From Amylostereum areolatum (taxonomy: Eukaryota > Basidiomycota > Agaricomycetes > Russulales > Stereaceae), in contig SAXG01000108.1 of the NCBI GenBank assembly GCA_012932865.1, forward strand, positions 38,267 through 102,266: a stretch of DNA of 64,000 nt. The letters run 5' to 3'. This document shows, piece by piece, positions 1-10,495 of the stretch. A program made the translations under genes and the position numbers. Numbering within the stretch: position 1 is the stretch's first letter; every line of letters starts with the position of its first letter. A model generated the notes under the pieces. The model was not told the origin of the DNA. It ran no database searches and saw only the letters and a program-made list of their open reading frames with translations.

Positions 1-1
1 A

Positions 2-562
2 TTCTCGCATGGGGTCAAGGTTTTTGACAAGCCTCGCAGCTGCTCACCCAATGTCAAATGGAGCTGGGACAGAGCCACGTTCGGGATGGAGCTGCGCGCA
101 GCGCGGAAAATTCGCAAGGGCGAAGAGATGACCACCCTCTACTGTGAGCTGGATCTCACCTACGCCGAGCGCCAACGCAAACTTGAGCCATACGGCTTCC
201 GCTGCGCGTGTTCGTCCTGCCGCGACCCTTTTGCATCTGACCGCCGTCGCCGCGAGATCGCGTCCGGGCCCTTCTCCAAAGCGGCCCCGGGCCCTGGGCT
301 GCCAAACGGTACCGTGGACACCATGTCCTACCTCCTACTATCTTACAAGAATACCGAGATGCTCATAACATACCCGCTAACGCCACAATCTTTTCGTAAA
401 CTTTCGTTCACTCCTTCTCGTGCATACCACACACTTAATTACTGCATAAATTACATTGTTCCTAATTATTTGGACTTATCTGAGCCCTCGTCACAGCCCG
501 TCACTGGCACGTGCCGGCACGTGAGGGGTACGGTTTTGAATGCGGCCTACCTTAAGGTTTGA
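2..562 (+). CDS. SET-domain protein, 3' part only
   Basis: The reading frame is open from the window edge. It shows the end of a SET domain: the conserved R-S-C-S-P-N-V substrate-pocket motif near codons 13-18, a hydrophobic strand, the I-x-x-G-E-E-M-T-T-L-Y motif, and then a Cys cluster (C-A-C-S-S-C) typical of the post-SET zinc site. Such proteins methylate lysines on histones or other targets with S-adenosylmethionine. The 5' part lies outside the window. Beyond about position 320 the frame turns into low-information sequence with no recognisable domain, so the coding part may really end at an unrecognised intron or be truncated there. The segmental duplication starts only 250 bp downstream. 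The family call is sound; the 3' end is uncertain. Confidence 0.75.
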   Translation, partial: FSHGVKVFDKPRSCSPNVKWSWDRATFGMELRAARKIRKGEEMTTLYCELDLTYAERQRKLEPYGFRCACSSCRDPFASDRRRREIASGPFSKAAPGPGLPNGTVDTMSYLLLSYKNTEMLITYPLTPQSFRKLSFTPSRAYHTLNYCINYIVPNYLDLSEPSSQPVTGTCRHVRGTVLNAAYLKV

Positions 563-1073
563 TACGAGTGCCTGTAACTTATTCTGTAATAGACTACAAT
601 GATAACCCCCTTCACCCCGGCCCCGCGATATTGTTTGCAATTTGAGTGTGATAAGTGTCAACAGGTCAGCCTATGTCCCGAGGCAGGGACTTATCATATT
701 GAGGCCGGGCGCGCCGCGAGAGCCATCACTTTTCAGGTCCCGTGAGGTCGGACGATGCCGGCTATGCAGCTGGAGGTCCCGCTAGGTGACCTGCACTTTC
801 CCTGATGATTCCGGAGTTGACACGTTGATTACTGTGTTGATCTCTGTCCACGATCCAAAATGCATAGGAGGCGGACGGTTATTTTGCCGTGTAAGTAATC
901 TCAACTTGAAGTGAAATGAACAGCCTATCGCTCGAGACCGATGAGATGTTGTCTTTGTGCCGCTTTTAAGCCACCTGAACGGCCCGGGGGTCCCGGATTC
1001 TGCATGTATCGAAAGGGAAATCCGGCGGTACGACGACTGAGCGGGAGGGAAGCGACGAAACCGTACAGAGGAT

Positions 1074-1160
1074 GGTGAGAACGGTGAGAACGGTGGGAAT
1101 GGTGAGAACGGTGAGAACGGTGAGAACGGTGAGGACGGTGAGGACGGTGAGGACGGTGAC
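1074..1160. repeat. 9-bp minisatellite upstream of FunK1 copy A
   Basis: About nine tandem units of the pattern GGTGAGAAC / GGTGAGGAC, with one GGTGGGAAT variant, lie about 260 bp upstream of the kinase start codon. Copy B has about six units at the matching place, so the array has changed length since duplication. Confidence 0.9.
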
Positions 1161-1344
1161 GGTGCCCGGTGCGCAGTGACATCCGCTGATGTAACTGATA
1201 AGAACGAAAAGTGCGCCGACGCGCCGGTTGCAGTTGAACCACCACCAAGTACACGCGCCGTCCTCCCATCCCCGGCCACCCGCACGCAGGGCCTCATTTC
1301 CTATTGTCCTCCTAATCCGTCCGCACAAACCAGCGAGGCAAGCA

Positions 1345-1351
1345 TATATAA
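1345..1351 (+). promoter_or_regulatory. TATA box of FunK1 copy A
   Basis: TATATAA lies 67 bp upstream of the ATG at 1418 and is conserved in copy B at 34001-34007 on the other strand. Confidence 0.6.
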
Positions 1352-1417
1352 GTGCGCCAATCTGGTCCGTGCATTGTAAGTCACCCCCCCGACTGCTCTC
1401 CGTCACGCTCATTCATC

Positions 1418-4010
1418 ATGTCGTCGTCCTCAACCTCTCAGACCTCTAATTCGCCGCACGCGCACGAACCCCCTCCTTTGCAAGAACCTTCCAATCCATC
1501 ACTCAAGCAAACGCCGATTCGCAAAAAACGCGCAGGCTCTACGCCCTTCAGTGTTCAACCCGGCGAGACCGCAACGACCCAGTATCCCTTGCTGGTCCGA
1601 GACATGCTCAATCAGTTTGCCGGATGTATGCCCGCAAAAGAGTGGCTCGACGCGTGCTTACCGTCTTCCGCCAAACGTCCCAAAGACGCGAAGATTTCGT
1701 GGAACAAGGCTGCCGTCAACACCGAGGAAGGTTTTGTGCGTGTCTTTCATCACGCCTCCGGTGGCATAGTCGACTAACCCATATTGTGGTATCAGATCAA
1801 GGCCTACAACAAGGCCGCCACGTCCGGCCACTTTTCAAACCTCGCCGTCGTCGATACCCACAACCTAGCTGCCAGTGTCGATGATTATCGCGAGAAACGC
1901 AAACCCGACATGTGCGTTTTTGGAAAGGACGTTGTTGGGCAAGTCCCCGATGGCGACTATTGGGACAAGGCGAAATTTACTGTGGAGCGCAAGGGAAAGT
2001 CCGAGGATATCGTCAATCCAACGGCGGACAGCGACAAGAACGCTGACATCGACTCCATCGGGGATCGCGCCGTCCCGGCTCGCGGACAAACCATCTCCTA
2101 CGCCATGCAAATGTTTCGGGCACAGCCGCTTCTCTTCACTTTCTCAGTCCTCCTCATCGAGGACGAGGCGCGGTTCATCCGCTGGGATCGCAGCGGAGCG
2201 ATCGTGTCCGCACGCTTCAACTGGGTCAAAACGCAGCATCTCACCGAGTTCTTCTGGCGGTGCAACCGTGCCTCCGACGAAGCCTTGGGAAGAGATCCCA
2301 CGGTGACGACGCCAACGGAGGCAGAAGCGAAAATGGCCCGTTCGGTCCTCCAGGAGTTCAACAAGAAGCATCCAGATTTTCTTCCATTTCAGGACGCTGC
2401 TCTCAAAACTCTCCCCATGCAGAAGATTGCCGTCTTCCCCGACGCGAAGCCCAACACGAACAGAACGAGGGTGGACATCGACGGGCGTCCCAGTCCCCGC
2501 TACTTCGTTACACCTCGACCTCACATCCAGTCAGAATCTCTTACAGGGAGAGCCACCATGGGCTACTACGCGGTTGAAGTCAGCGACGAACCTTTGACAA
2601 AAGCAGATAAGGACGCTCGCGCCGCTCACGATCCCGTCGACACAGCTTCCGATGGCACGAAGGAGCGCGCGGTCTACGCCGGCGAGGTGTGCTACCTGAA
2701 GGATACTTGGCGGATCGCCCTCGACAACATCGAGAAGGAGGGTGACATCTATGCCACCCTGGCTGCCGCCGACGTTCCTCATACTGCCAAGATGCTCTGT
2801 GCGGGCGACGTGTGGAGTTCGGACAGCGAGAGACAAGAGACGCTCACACCGAGGTTCGAAAGAAAGAAAGCGGGGGCTGGATCAAAGGATTGCAAAATCA
2901 TACCCCACATTCATTATCGCATTGTGCTGTCTACGATCGGCAAGCCTCTCTCCAAATTCAAGACGACGAAGCAGCTGTGCGAGGTTCTGCGGGACGCCAT
3001 CAAAGGTGCGAAGAGCTTTCCTTTTGCATCGATGATCTTCATATGTTGATCATTCTCGTTCATGTAGCTCATGAGAAGGCATATGAGATCGCAAGAATTT
3101 TACATCGAGACGTCAGCTTCGGCAACATTCTCATAACTATCGACGGTACTGGCATTCTCATAGATTGGGATCTATGCCGTGACATGGATAATCCATGTGA
3201 CGCTCGCCGCCCGAACAGAACTGTGAGTCCACTGAACAGAATCTTGAAAATGTCATTCTCATACGTCTCTACCAGGGAACCTGGCCGTTCATGTCTATTG
3301 CCCTCCTGGGTAATCTTCAAATATCGCAAGGCCTCAGCGACGATTGCGAATCCTTCTTCTGGGTCCTCGTCTTCACCATCCTACGCTACCACCGAACGGT
3401 TATCGCTTGTGGTCGCCCACTTTGTAACCTCATACAACGCATCTTCGACGATGAAGATGACGAGGGAAATGGCGGCGATGGCAAGATGGTCTTCCTGTCC
3501 GGGAAGAAAATGTTCCAGCGCAAGGCTCTCCGCGCTTCCGTCTCCGCGCCTCTCGCGGCTTTAGTGACCGACCTCCGCAAGCTATTCTTTGATTTTTATC
3601 CGGCAGAAAACGGTTCTGACGACACCGACGATGACAACGACGGTACCGACGATGACAACAACCGCGCTGTGGCGTCAAATGCCCTCGCGGTAGCACGTCT
3701 TTCCACACATGCCTACTTGCTTGCCAGATTCACGCACCGTTTGGACCAAGACAACTGGCCCGAGGACAATGATGCTGGAGAGGACATGGTCCCAAAGGCA
3801 AAAATCATTGACCGGACGCACAAGAAGGTGATGAAGGCGATGGTTTCGCGCGATCAGGGAGCAAGTGGCGACCTGTCTGGGAATAGCGCCAAAGTCAGCG
3901 GTTCCAAACGAGGTTTGGAGAGCGAAACTAGCAGCGATAACAAGAGGATCAAACTCGAGCGCACATCGATCCAGGGAGGTTCAACTGGGACGGGGACGTC
4001 TCGGGCGTAA
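1418..4010 (+). CDS. FunK1-type fungal protein kinase (copy A)
   Basis: Four exons fit GT-AG rules and keep frame: 1418-1735, 1796-3005, 3068-3222 and 3276-4010, giving 805 residues. The kinase core is visible as H-R-D-V-S-F-G-N-I-L-I (catalytic loop) and I-L-I-D-W-D-L-C-R (metal-binding DWD in place of DFG), followed by G-T-W-P-F-M-S. These are hallmarks of the fungal-type kinase family (Pkinase_fungal, FunK1) that is expanded in multicellular basidiomycetes. The large N-terminal half, with a K-x-x-D-M-C-V-F motif, is also typical. The C-terminus has an acidic D/N-rich stretch and a basic S-K-R-G-L-E and K-R-I-K-L segment that could act as a nuclear signal. Substrates are unknown. Copy B (31383-33933) is intact too, but differs mainly in the last exon. 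Confidence 0.92.
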
Positions 4011-4482
4011 TGTGTGTGGCCTGGTTACTAGTTGTACTCTACTGTATTTTGTCCAATTTCATCTCCTACCGTGTGCATTGAGATTTCTAATGTACAGCAT
4101 TGTTGTTCTGTGAACCGCATGATAGCCATTCATGTCGTATCCATCCCATTCTCAGCATCGTGAATTTGCAAGGAAGGTACTAACGCAAGCTATGCAATAT
4201 AGTTCGCCTCCACGCCTTTTCTTCTATCACTTCCTAATTTCCCCGTCTGCGGGGGGGAGGGCTTGCATGTGCTGCCATCTATTCCCCTGTTCTCCGGCGA
4301 TGGCACCAGTGTCCAACCTTCTATGAACAGTTCTTTTGTATGAACGAATGGAAGGCTGTTTGGAATGTACTCCTCCGGTAGAATATCCATACGCAGGCGG
4401 AGGAAACAATATTATTGGAGTAGAATACAGACTAATGGCAACAACGAAGAACTGTGCCGTATATACATTCACTAGAAGCAGT
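4011..4482. other. Intergenic region between convergent genes
   Basis: The 3' ends of the kinase and the hydrolase face each other here. I see no gene. The sequence is shared with copy B with scattered substitutions. Confidence 0.6.
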
Positions 4483-5547
4483 TTAGCATCTACCAAGGGG
4501 GGAAGGGAAAGCACGCTCTCTTACAGGTATGGTCCTTCGGGCGAACGCGACAATGCTCTCCATAACCGCATCCGGGTCTTCGTAAAACAACGCGTGCCCG
4601 AGGTTATCGAAAAACTTGACCGTCACGTCCTTGTAGACAGGCTTCATTTCCTCGACAAGTTTCTCTCCAACGATCTGCGCATCCTTCCTCCCATGCAAGA
4701 TGAGGAGCGGAAGTCCGTCCTTCGCCCACGCGTATAATGCGGTCGGATCTTGTGTGCGGGTGAAGATGCGCCGACACGCGTCCGGGCTTTGCGAGCAGGA
4801 GATGCCGACCTAGGTGCATCTAGGTTCGTACGGGACCGACTCCGGGTCCACGAAAATAGAATCGACGAAGTCAACCTTGGCCTTGCACAATAAGGCAGCG
4901 TCCGTCGTGTTGAAAAGGGTGGGAAGTATGTCGCGGACACCGGGGGTAGTGATGGACTGAAGGATGGGGCCTACAGAGGGCAACCCGGCAAGATAGACCA
5001 CGGCAGAGATGGTGTCACGGGGGAGATGCTGGGCGATATCCGCGACGACGGCAGCTAATAGGATCATCGTCGTATCAGATATGAGTCATGGCGTCAGCTG
5101 TGTGTTCTTACCGCCCATACTCCTGCGCCAAATAAGCAGAAGATTAGGACCTTACAGGAAAAGCTGACAAGAATGGAGTTTCTCACCATCCAATCCACAA
5201 GACCTTCTTCAATCCAAAAGCCTCTGCTACCACGGCATAATCCTCTGCATACTGCTTTGACGTATACTCATCATCCGAATCGGGTTTTCCAGAACGGCCG
5301 TGACCTCTCATGTCGTATCGGACCTGCCAATTGGTTCGTAAGCTGCGAACGAAGATCGAGGGGGGTTATTTACCATGTAGAATTCGGAGTTGTAGCGAGA
5401 GTCCTGGAATATGTGATTGAACACAGCGCCACTGACGCCTGAACCGTGCACGAAAACGAGTGGAGGACGAGATGGGTTTCCTATGGCGTCCGCATAGATA
5501 GGTATTCCATCCCTGGACCGGAGATTTTTTGTTATGCTGGCAGACAT
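4483..5547 (-). pseudogene. Alpha/beta hydrolase, copy A, nonsense-mutated
   Basis: This is the counterpart of the intact hydrolase at 29850-30917. The start M-S-A-S-I-T-K-N-L is at 5547. Recognisable parts are the strand and oxyanion region L-V-F-V-H-G-S-G, the R-Y-D-M-R-G-H-G-R-S-G-K motif, the nucleophile elbow W-S-M-G, the acid region L-L-I-L-H-G-R-K-D and the histidine in N-L-G-H-A-L. In the middle, at 4810-4812, the Trp codon of copy B (TGG) is TAG here, so translation stops before the acid and histidine of the triad. The rest of the frame is preserved, so inactivation is recent. A transposon is also inserted 14 bp upstream of the TATA box (5725-5731). The gene has short introns, including an 11-nt exon, as in copy B. 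Confidence 0.85.
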
Positions 5548-5724
5548 ATGTGTAAGTATGTTTCGCGGCCTGGCGGGTAGGTCGAGGGAGAGAGGCACAA
5601 AGCAGATTGCTTTTGAAGTATTTCGAAGTACGCCATGCTCCGACACCGGGATGCACATCCCATACGCAGGATGGACCGCTTACACATGTTTCGTGGGAAG
5701 CAGATCAGTCGCCGATGGTCTTCT

Positions 5725-5731
5725 TTTTATA
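5725..5731 (-). promoter_or_regulatory. TATA box of hydrolase copy A
   Basis: TATAAAA on the minus strand matches the box at 29666-29672 in copy B. The transposon at 5753 separates it from its original upstream region. Confidence 0.55.
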
Positions 5732-5752
5732 GTGGGCGTATCGTGCATTACT

Positions 5753-7073
5753 CCAGGCTCCTACCCACCGTCTCTGAGAGGTTCGCTCTGAACTACTAGG
5801 GAGGAGGGGGATAAGATGGTATAGATATCACGTGTACAAATGATGTGCCTATTAAATCATATGATCAGTTTCCATTTTGGGCCTGTTTGATTGAACTTTG
5901 AACGCGAACCTCTCATAGACGGCTGGCACAAAACATTGGTAAACAAACGCCACCGCGGTGCCACCGTCCCATTTAGGCAGCCGCCATCCGCAGCCGCCGC
6001 GGGTTATGGTGGTCACGCCTGTGTATATTGACGCGCCGGCATGTTCCCATCGACATCTTTGCTCATCTTTGTTCATCTATGTATCAAAAACCTGGATTTA
6101 CTCATTTCCCGAAGATCATGTTTGATTTCCCTGCATACGGCTAACAATTCAGTGGGTGTGTGCAGACATGTATATGTTAAAGTAGTATCGACGAGGAATG
6201 CCCGGTGACCATCGCTGCTAACATGGCCTATAGCGAATGAGAACTGAGATGCATGCCAGAAACGCGAGCCCGGTCTCTCAGCTCGTCATCCCATCTACCA
6301 CGAACAGACCGCCGCCGACACTGCATGTGAACCACCTGGAGAGAACCTATCCGCCGTGGAGGAATGCGAGGAGCGGCGGCGTTGTGCGTGAACGCGCGGG
6401 AGAAGATGGATGAGCCAGTGCTTGGGCTGACGAAGAAGAGCGATTCATCCGGGGTGATATGTGTGAGACGATGTGTTGGGCTTGGAGGGTGCCCCAGGAG
6501 GAGGAAAGGAAGCTGGAAACATGAAGGAAATGATCTTGAACATCCTATCAAGAAGAGATATCAGACGGGGCGCGATGGACTCATGATGAGAAGCAACGCA
6601 CCCTCTTCTGCCCATTACCCCCACCATCCGGCCTCATCCTTCCTTCATTCTAGTCATTCTAGTCATGGTTATTCGACTTGAGATCAGCTTGGAGAAAACA
6701 TGCGAGAACTTGAGGCTCAAGGAGGATTAAGCACTGAGCACGGATGCGTTGGATGAGAAGGTGGTGGTGAAGGAAGAGGTATGCCGCATGAACGAGTCGG
6801 GAATTGCGCAAGGAACTCTCCGGAGCCCTCGGCGGCGGTGGCTACCCAAATGGGACGGTGGCACCGCGGTGGCGTTTGTTTACCAATGTTTTGTGCCAGC
6901 CGTCTATGAGAGGTTCGCGTTCAAAGTTCAATCAAACAGGCCCAAAAAGGAAGATCCAGATAAGAACGAGATAACAATAAGATAAGAACGTAATCTAATC
7001 CTCAGATATCATCTCTCCTCCCTTCCCTCGTAGTTCAGAGCGAACCTCTCAGAGACGGTGGGTAGGAGCCTGG
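5753..7073. mobile_element. Non-autonomous DNA transposon with 44-bp inverted termini
   Basis: The element starts CCAGGCTCCTACCCACCG and ends with its reverse complement. The first 44 bp are a perfect inverted match. It is flanked by CATTACT on both sides (5746-5752 and 7074-7080), or GCATTACT if the end is set one base in. Copy B has the empty site with one such sequence (29645-29652), so insertion after duplication is directly visible. Inside, a second inverted pair of about 115 bp (about 5870-5985 and 6840-6955, beginning TTTTGGGCCTGTTTGATTG) suggests a nested or composite structure. No transposase is encoded. The 7-8 bp duplication would suit a hAT-type or KDZ-type element, but the superfamily is not certain. 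Confidence 0.9.
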
Positions 7074-7102
7074 CATTACTCGTGTTTCACTATGCTTGCT
7101 CA

Positions 7103-8077
7103 CACGTCGTCGTCCATGGCCGTTTGCCACAGTGTCGTCTTCACTGTCTTCAGCTTCAGGTTGTACATCCTCCCGTTCGCACGGCTCGTCATCGGAATCG
7201 GCCCCTATCGCCCCGTCTTCCTGTATGCAAGGAGACGTGTTGCCATTGTGGACATCGCCGCTTCTTCGTAAGACGGCTGGAGGTGAAAGCCGTCCATACC
7301 GAGAGCATCCCAGTCTGTTTGAGCTGTTTCGTGGTCTCCATCCATCGGAGGCGAAGGTGGACGCGAAGGTGAGAAGAACCGCGAACTGCCCGGCGCGCCG
7401 CCGCTCCGTCCCACCCATTCCAGTAGTCCAACCAGTCCCTCCCGAACTTCGGTGGGGTCCACATCATGGTGTTCAGATCGTACCACGCGATGCAGCATTG
7501 AGACTGAACCAGAAGGAACTTGCGCGACACCGCTTTCTTCGCCGGCATCGAGGATAGGCTGATATCGATCGAGGGCTCGTTTGTGGTTTTTTGATTGTTC
7601 GTGTTCCATGATGTGGCGCGAGAGCAGGTGGATTGGCTCATACTGTGAGCAGGGCAAGCAAACGAACTTGCCATTTCCGTCAGGCCGAAAATCTACATTT
7701 GAATGTTGAGCAGGCGACGAAACTACGAACTCGGTGCTTACGATTGGCGTGTTGCGATGCAAACATCCCCGTTCTTTCTGTAAATGCGGTCGCACGATAT
7801 GGGTCTGCGCAGGGTGGGTCAAATATCTGCATTGGTGTGTTGATGTTGGATGGTGCATACCGGGAGTACCGCGAACACCGCCAATGATGCGTGCACGGAT
7901 ATGCAAAGTTGAGAGATCTTGAATGCCGACGTCTTGAAGGATATCGCAGGCGCGGAGTGGTCGCAGGCCTGACGCGGATGAGAAGACTGAATATCGAACC
8001 CGTGTAGAGCTCGGGAGGAGGTGTCGTCGCCGCAGAGCCGAGAGTGCATCCCCGACGGAGTGCTCGGGTTTTATCAC
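7103..8077 (-). pseudogene. Truncated U1-type zinc-finger gene, probably transposon-derived
   Basis: On the minus strand an N-terminal segment (start near 8077) with T-R-V-R-Y-S-V-F-S-S-A-S-G-L and L-S-T-L-H-I-R-A-R reads like the N-terminal module of hypothetical proteins repeated many times in mushroom genomes. After two likely introns (one at 7693-7741 with GTAAG and TAG ends) comes C-L-P-C followed by S-R-H-I-M-E-H-E-Q-S-K-N-H, a C2H2 finger of the spacing seen in transposon-linked proteins. An acidic S/E/D-rich stretch follows. The gene then stops abruptly at 7103, exactly where the duplicated block begins, so its 3' part is missing. Assignment to a KDZ-like element is my inference from memory of similar proteins. 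Confidence 0.5.
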
Positions 8078-8217
8078 TAAGAGTCGTGTTGTTAATTACA
8101 GGTTAAGCCACAACGGAATATCAGAGCGTACCGAGAAGCACTCCTTTGTGCGCAAGACCCCGAACTAAGACGTTAATCTTGTTCACCGCTGGTTTGGTTG
8201 CCGGGATTACGACATGT

Positions 8218-8640
8218 TTATGACCTGGAATGTGACCATGAGGTGAAGAAAGGCACTGAGAAACGAACATATCGCGTACAGGACTTGTAAGCACTCCGGC
8301 GGGCAATCGCATGGACGAGCAAAACAAAGATCAGGCCGCTGGTGCCGAACAGGACGGCGGCTCGGATTTTGGATTTGATGATGGATAGAAGCACGGTAGG
8401 GCCATACGCAGAGAGTAGCCAGTGAAACACGTAGAATTTGAGTAGGACTGCGATGAGAGCTGCAAAGCAGCTGAGGAAAACTTCACGACACGCGTCGCGG
8501 CCAGGTAGAAGCAGCCAAGGCGCCGGTGGCGGGTGTTCGGGGCTCTCACGCCTTTGATGTTGACATTTCGGGATTCTGCGGTGACGCGAAAGGGTTTGAC
8601 GCGTCCACGCGAACATGGGGCCGGAACTGGACGCATCCAT
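8218..8640 (-). CDS. Hypothetical small membrane protein
   Basis: A 140-codon frame with two strong hydrophobic segments (around residues 54-76 and 93-112: F-L-S-C-F-A-A-L-I-A-V and A-A-V-L-F-G-T-S-G-L-I-F-V-L-L-V) separated by a basic loop. No family is recognised. It lies upstream of the truncated zinc-finger gene on the same strand and could be a remnant exon of a larger gene. The first 50 residues look like random translation. Confidence 0.25.
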   Translation of the reverse strand: MDASSSGPMFAWTRQTLSRHRRIPKCQHQRRESPEHPPPAPWLLLPGRDACREVFLSCFAALIAVLLKFYVFHWLLSAYGPTVLLSIIKSKIRAAVLFGTSGLIFVLLVHAIARRSAYKSCTRYVRFSVPFFTSWSHSRS

Positions 8641-9259
8641 GGCATTGAGAGGTTGGTGGACACTGGACGAGGATGGACAAGGAGTAACGCGACGCGACGC
8701 GCTTGTTGAGTGTCACATGCCACCTGAAGGACCTGAGTACGATCGAGATTACACTCTTAAATTCAAATTTCTCGTGGAATGCGAATGCCCTGCGATTTGA
8801 TAGCCAAATTTCTTACGAACAGGGCTCGCACCCATTCCTTGGTGATTTCTGATGGAATTCTCACATGCCATGGATATAATGCTGCATCATTGATGTCAGC
8901 TCGATTCAGCTATAATTTCGGTTGGCCGTGTACTTCTCACCATTATGCATGCTCATCCAAATCTCGTCCACCTTCGACCCTTGCCAAGATGCATCACGAA
9001 TTTCGAGCGTAGGATACGTTGAACTGCGCTGTTTGATTTCCCATCCATGGGATGCTGTGCGACCGATGCTGTCGGCGCTCAATCAACGAGCTGAGCGCTG
9101 CTCTTCTCCAATCGGCATAAGTACCCCTGTGAGCATCTGTAGACGAGGCTGTTGGTGAGTTCCGTACCTTATCCCCTCTCCTCCCGCAGTTATAAACTCC
9201 CGGGAACATGCCTCGTATCTCTCGGTTTCTCCCTGGGCCAGGTGTCCTGAGGTATCCCC
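8641..9259. other. Gap with no supported gene
   Basis: Short frames on both strands only. The right part should hold the promoter of the membrane protein gene that begins at 9260. Confidence 0.5.
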
Positions 9260-10495
9260 ATGTCGGCCGTCCAAGTTTGCAGCGAGACTCGACGAGCGCT
9301 GGCGCTCAGCCAATTCCGCATCCTTTTCTTCCCCCTCGCCACAGAGTCGATCTTTTTTGGTACGTGCTCCTCACCTCCTTGACATCCACCTCCTGAACGA
9401 GTTCCCTGTATCATAGGCATCAGCACAACCATGACCTTTCTTGCGGTAATCTGCTTCTTGTCCGTATCCTACTCTGCCGCGGCTCCTTCTTCGCTGACTT
9501 GCCGTCTACAGCTCGAAGAGCATCCGAGGACGACACGACTTCAACCTGATGACCATCATTTGCATCATGTTTGCCGTCGGGGCTACACATTGGGGCTTGC
9601 GTCTGGCGTTCACGTGGAATTTCGCCATCGTCGCGACTCTGTGCACCCCACTCCCTTCTAACATGAAAGCAATCCAAATTGCTACGTCGAATGTCCAACT
9701 TATCAATGTGAGTCTCCCAATGCTTGTCCGTGAAGACTCTTGTTAAACTACCGTTCTTGAAAGTTCATTCTGTCCGATCTGGTCGTCGTTTGGAGGGCGT
9801 GGGTTTTGTACGACCGCGCTCGGTTTGTCTTCGTAGTTTCGGCCTTGCTCGCTATACCCTCCATAGGTGCACACGCCTGCGTTCAAATGGGTTTCCTGCC
9901 AGTTGTTCATACTTCATCTAGTCCTTTCCTTCACCAACTTGGCGTTGAACGTCGCTCTTCCGGCCCCCAACATGATGTCGCAAGCAGTGACATTCACCGT
10001 CCTAGGCTTGTCGTTCGCAAACAACCTGTGGGGGACGTCGCTCGTTGCACTTAAGACATGGTGTGTTCCTCTCTTTCCAGTACGCGCGTTCAGACAGTGA
10101 CCAGGTTCATGCAGGCGCTACCGAATCGACGTGCACTCGTACTTTTCCGCCAATACGTCCAAGAAATCCCTGGGTCTCAAGGCTCTGGTTCTCCTAACGG
10201 AGTCAGGAGCCATATACTGTTTATTGTGGGTGAGTATCGATCCACATTTGTTCTTCTATGTCCTCATCCCGGGCTTTCAGTTCTTCTTCGTTATCTCTGA
10301 AGTGGATCTTTTGGCCGATGCTAGCTTCATCTTCAACCAAGGCATGGTGCAGTTCTCCGTATGTTTCTCCCTCTTCGCATCCAAATGATGCTCACGGCCT
10401 TGTAGTGCATCTACCCGACCGTCATCGTCGTTCTGGTGTACCTGGAACAGACTCACATCGACCGCCTTCTCACCACGAACCAGTCTTTGCCTTGA
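9260..10495 (+). CDS. Agaricomycete multi-pass (about 7-TM) membrane protein
   Basis: Conceptual splicing of eight short exons gives a continuous product. The start M-S-A-V-Q-V-C-S at 9260 leads into a first membrane segment F-R-I-L-F-F-P-L-A-T-E-S-I-F-F-G. Later exons carry further hydrophobic segments and the signatures V-W-R-A-W-V-L-Y-D-R, A-L-K-T-W-R-Y-R (joined across the intron 10059-10114) and L-T-E-S-G-A-I-Y-C-L-L-W. These, in this order, define a large family of receptor-like membrane proteins of unknown function in mushroom-forming fungi. The last exon ends with L-E-Q-T-H-I-D-R and a stop at 10493-10495. Signalling or sensing is a guess; no ligand is known. Introns include 9715-9770, 9869-9923 and 10059-10114 (approximate). 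Confidence 0.75.

Larger units (their letters stand above)
808..7102 (+). repeat. Inverted segmental duplication, copy A
   Basis: This block recurs as the reverse complement at 29623-34560. It carries a FunK1 kinase gene and a convergent alpha/beta hydrolase gene. The left border is at a shared ATTCCGGAGT and the right border at ATGCTTGCTCA; outside these the two loci differ. Copy A is longer because a 1.3 kb transposon (5753-7073) sits inside it. Most of the block is nearly identical between copies, but the 3' third of the kinase gene is clearly diverged. Confidence 0.93.

Noticed and set aside
782..1412. Long minus-strand frames over 782-1412 with Ser/Pro or His/Arg repeats
   Set aside because: They are translations of the 9-bp minisatellite in three frames; no domain and no splice support.
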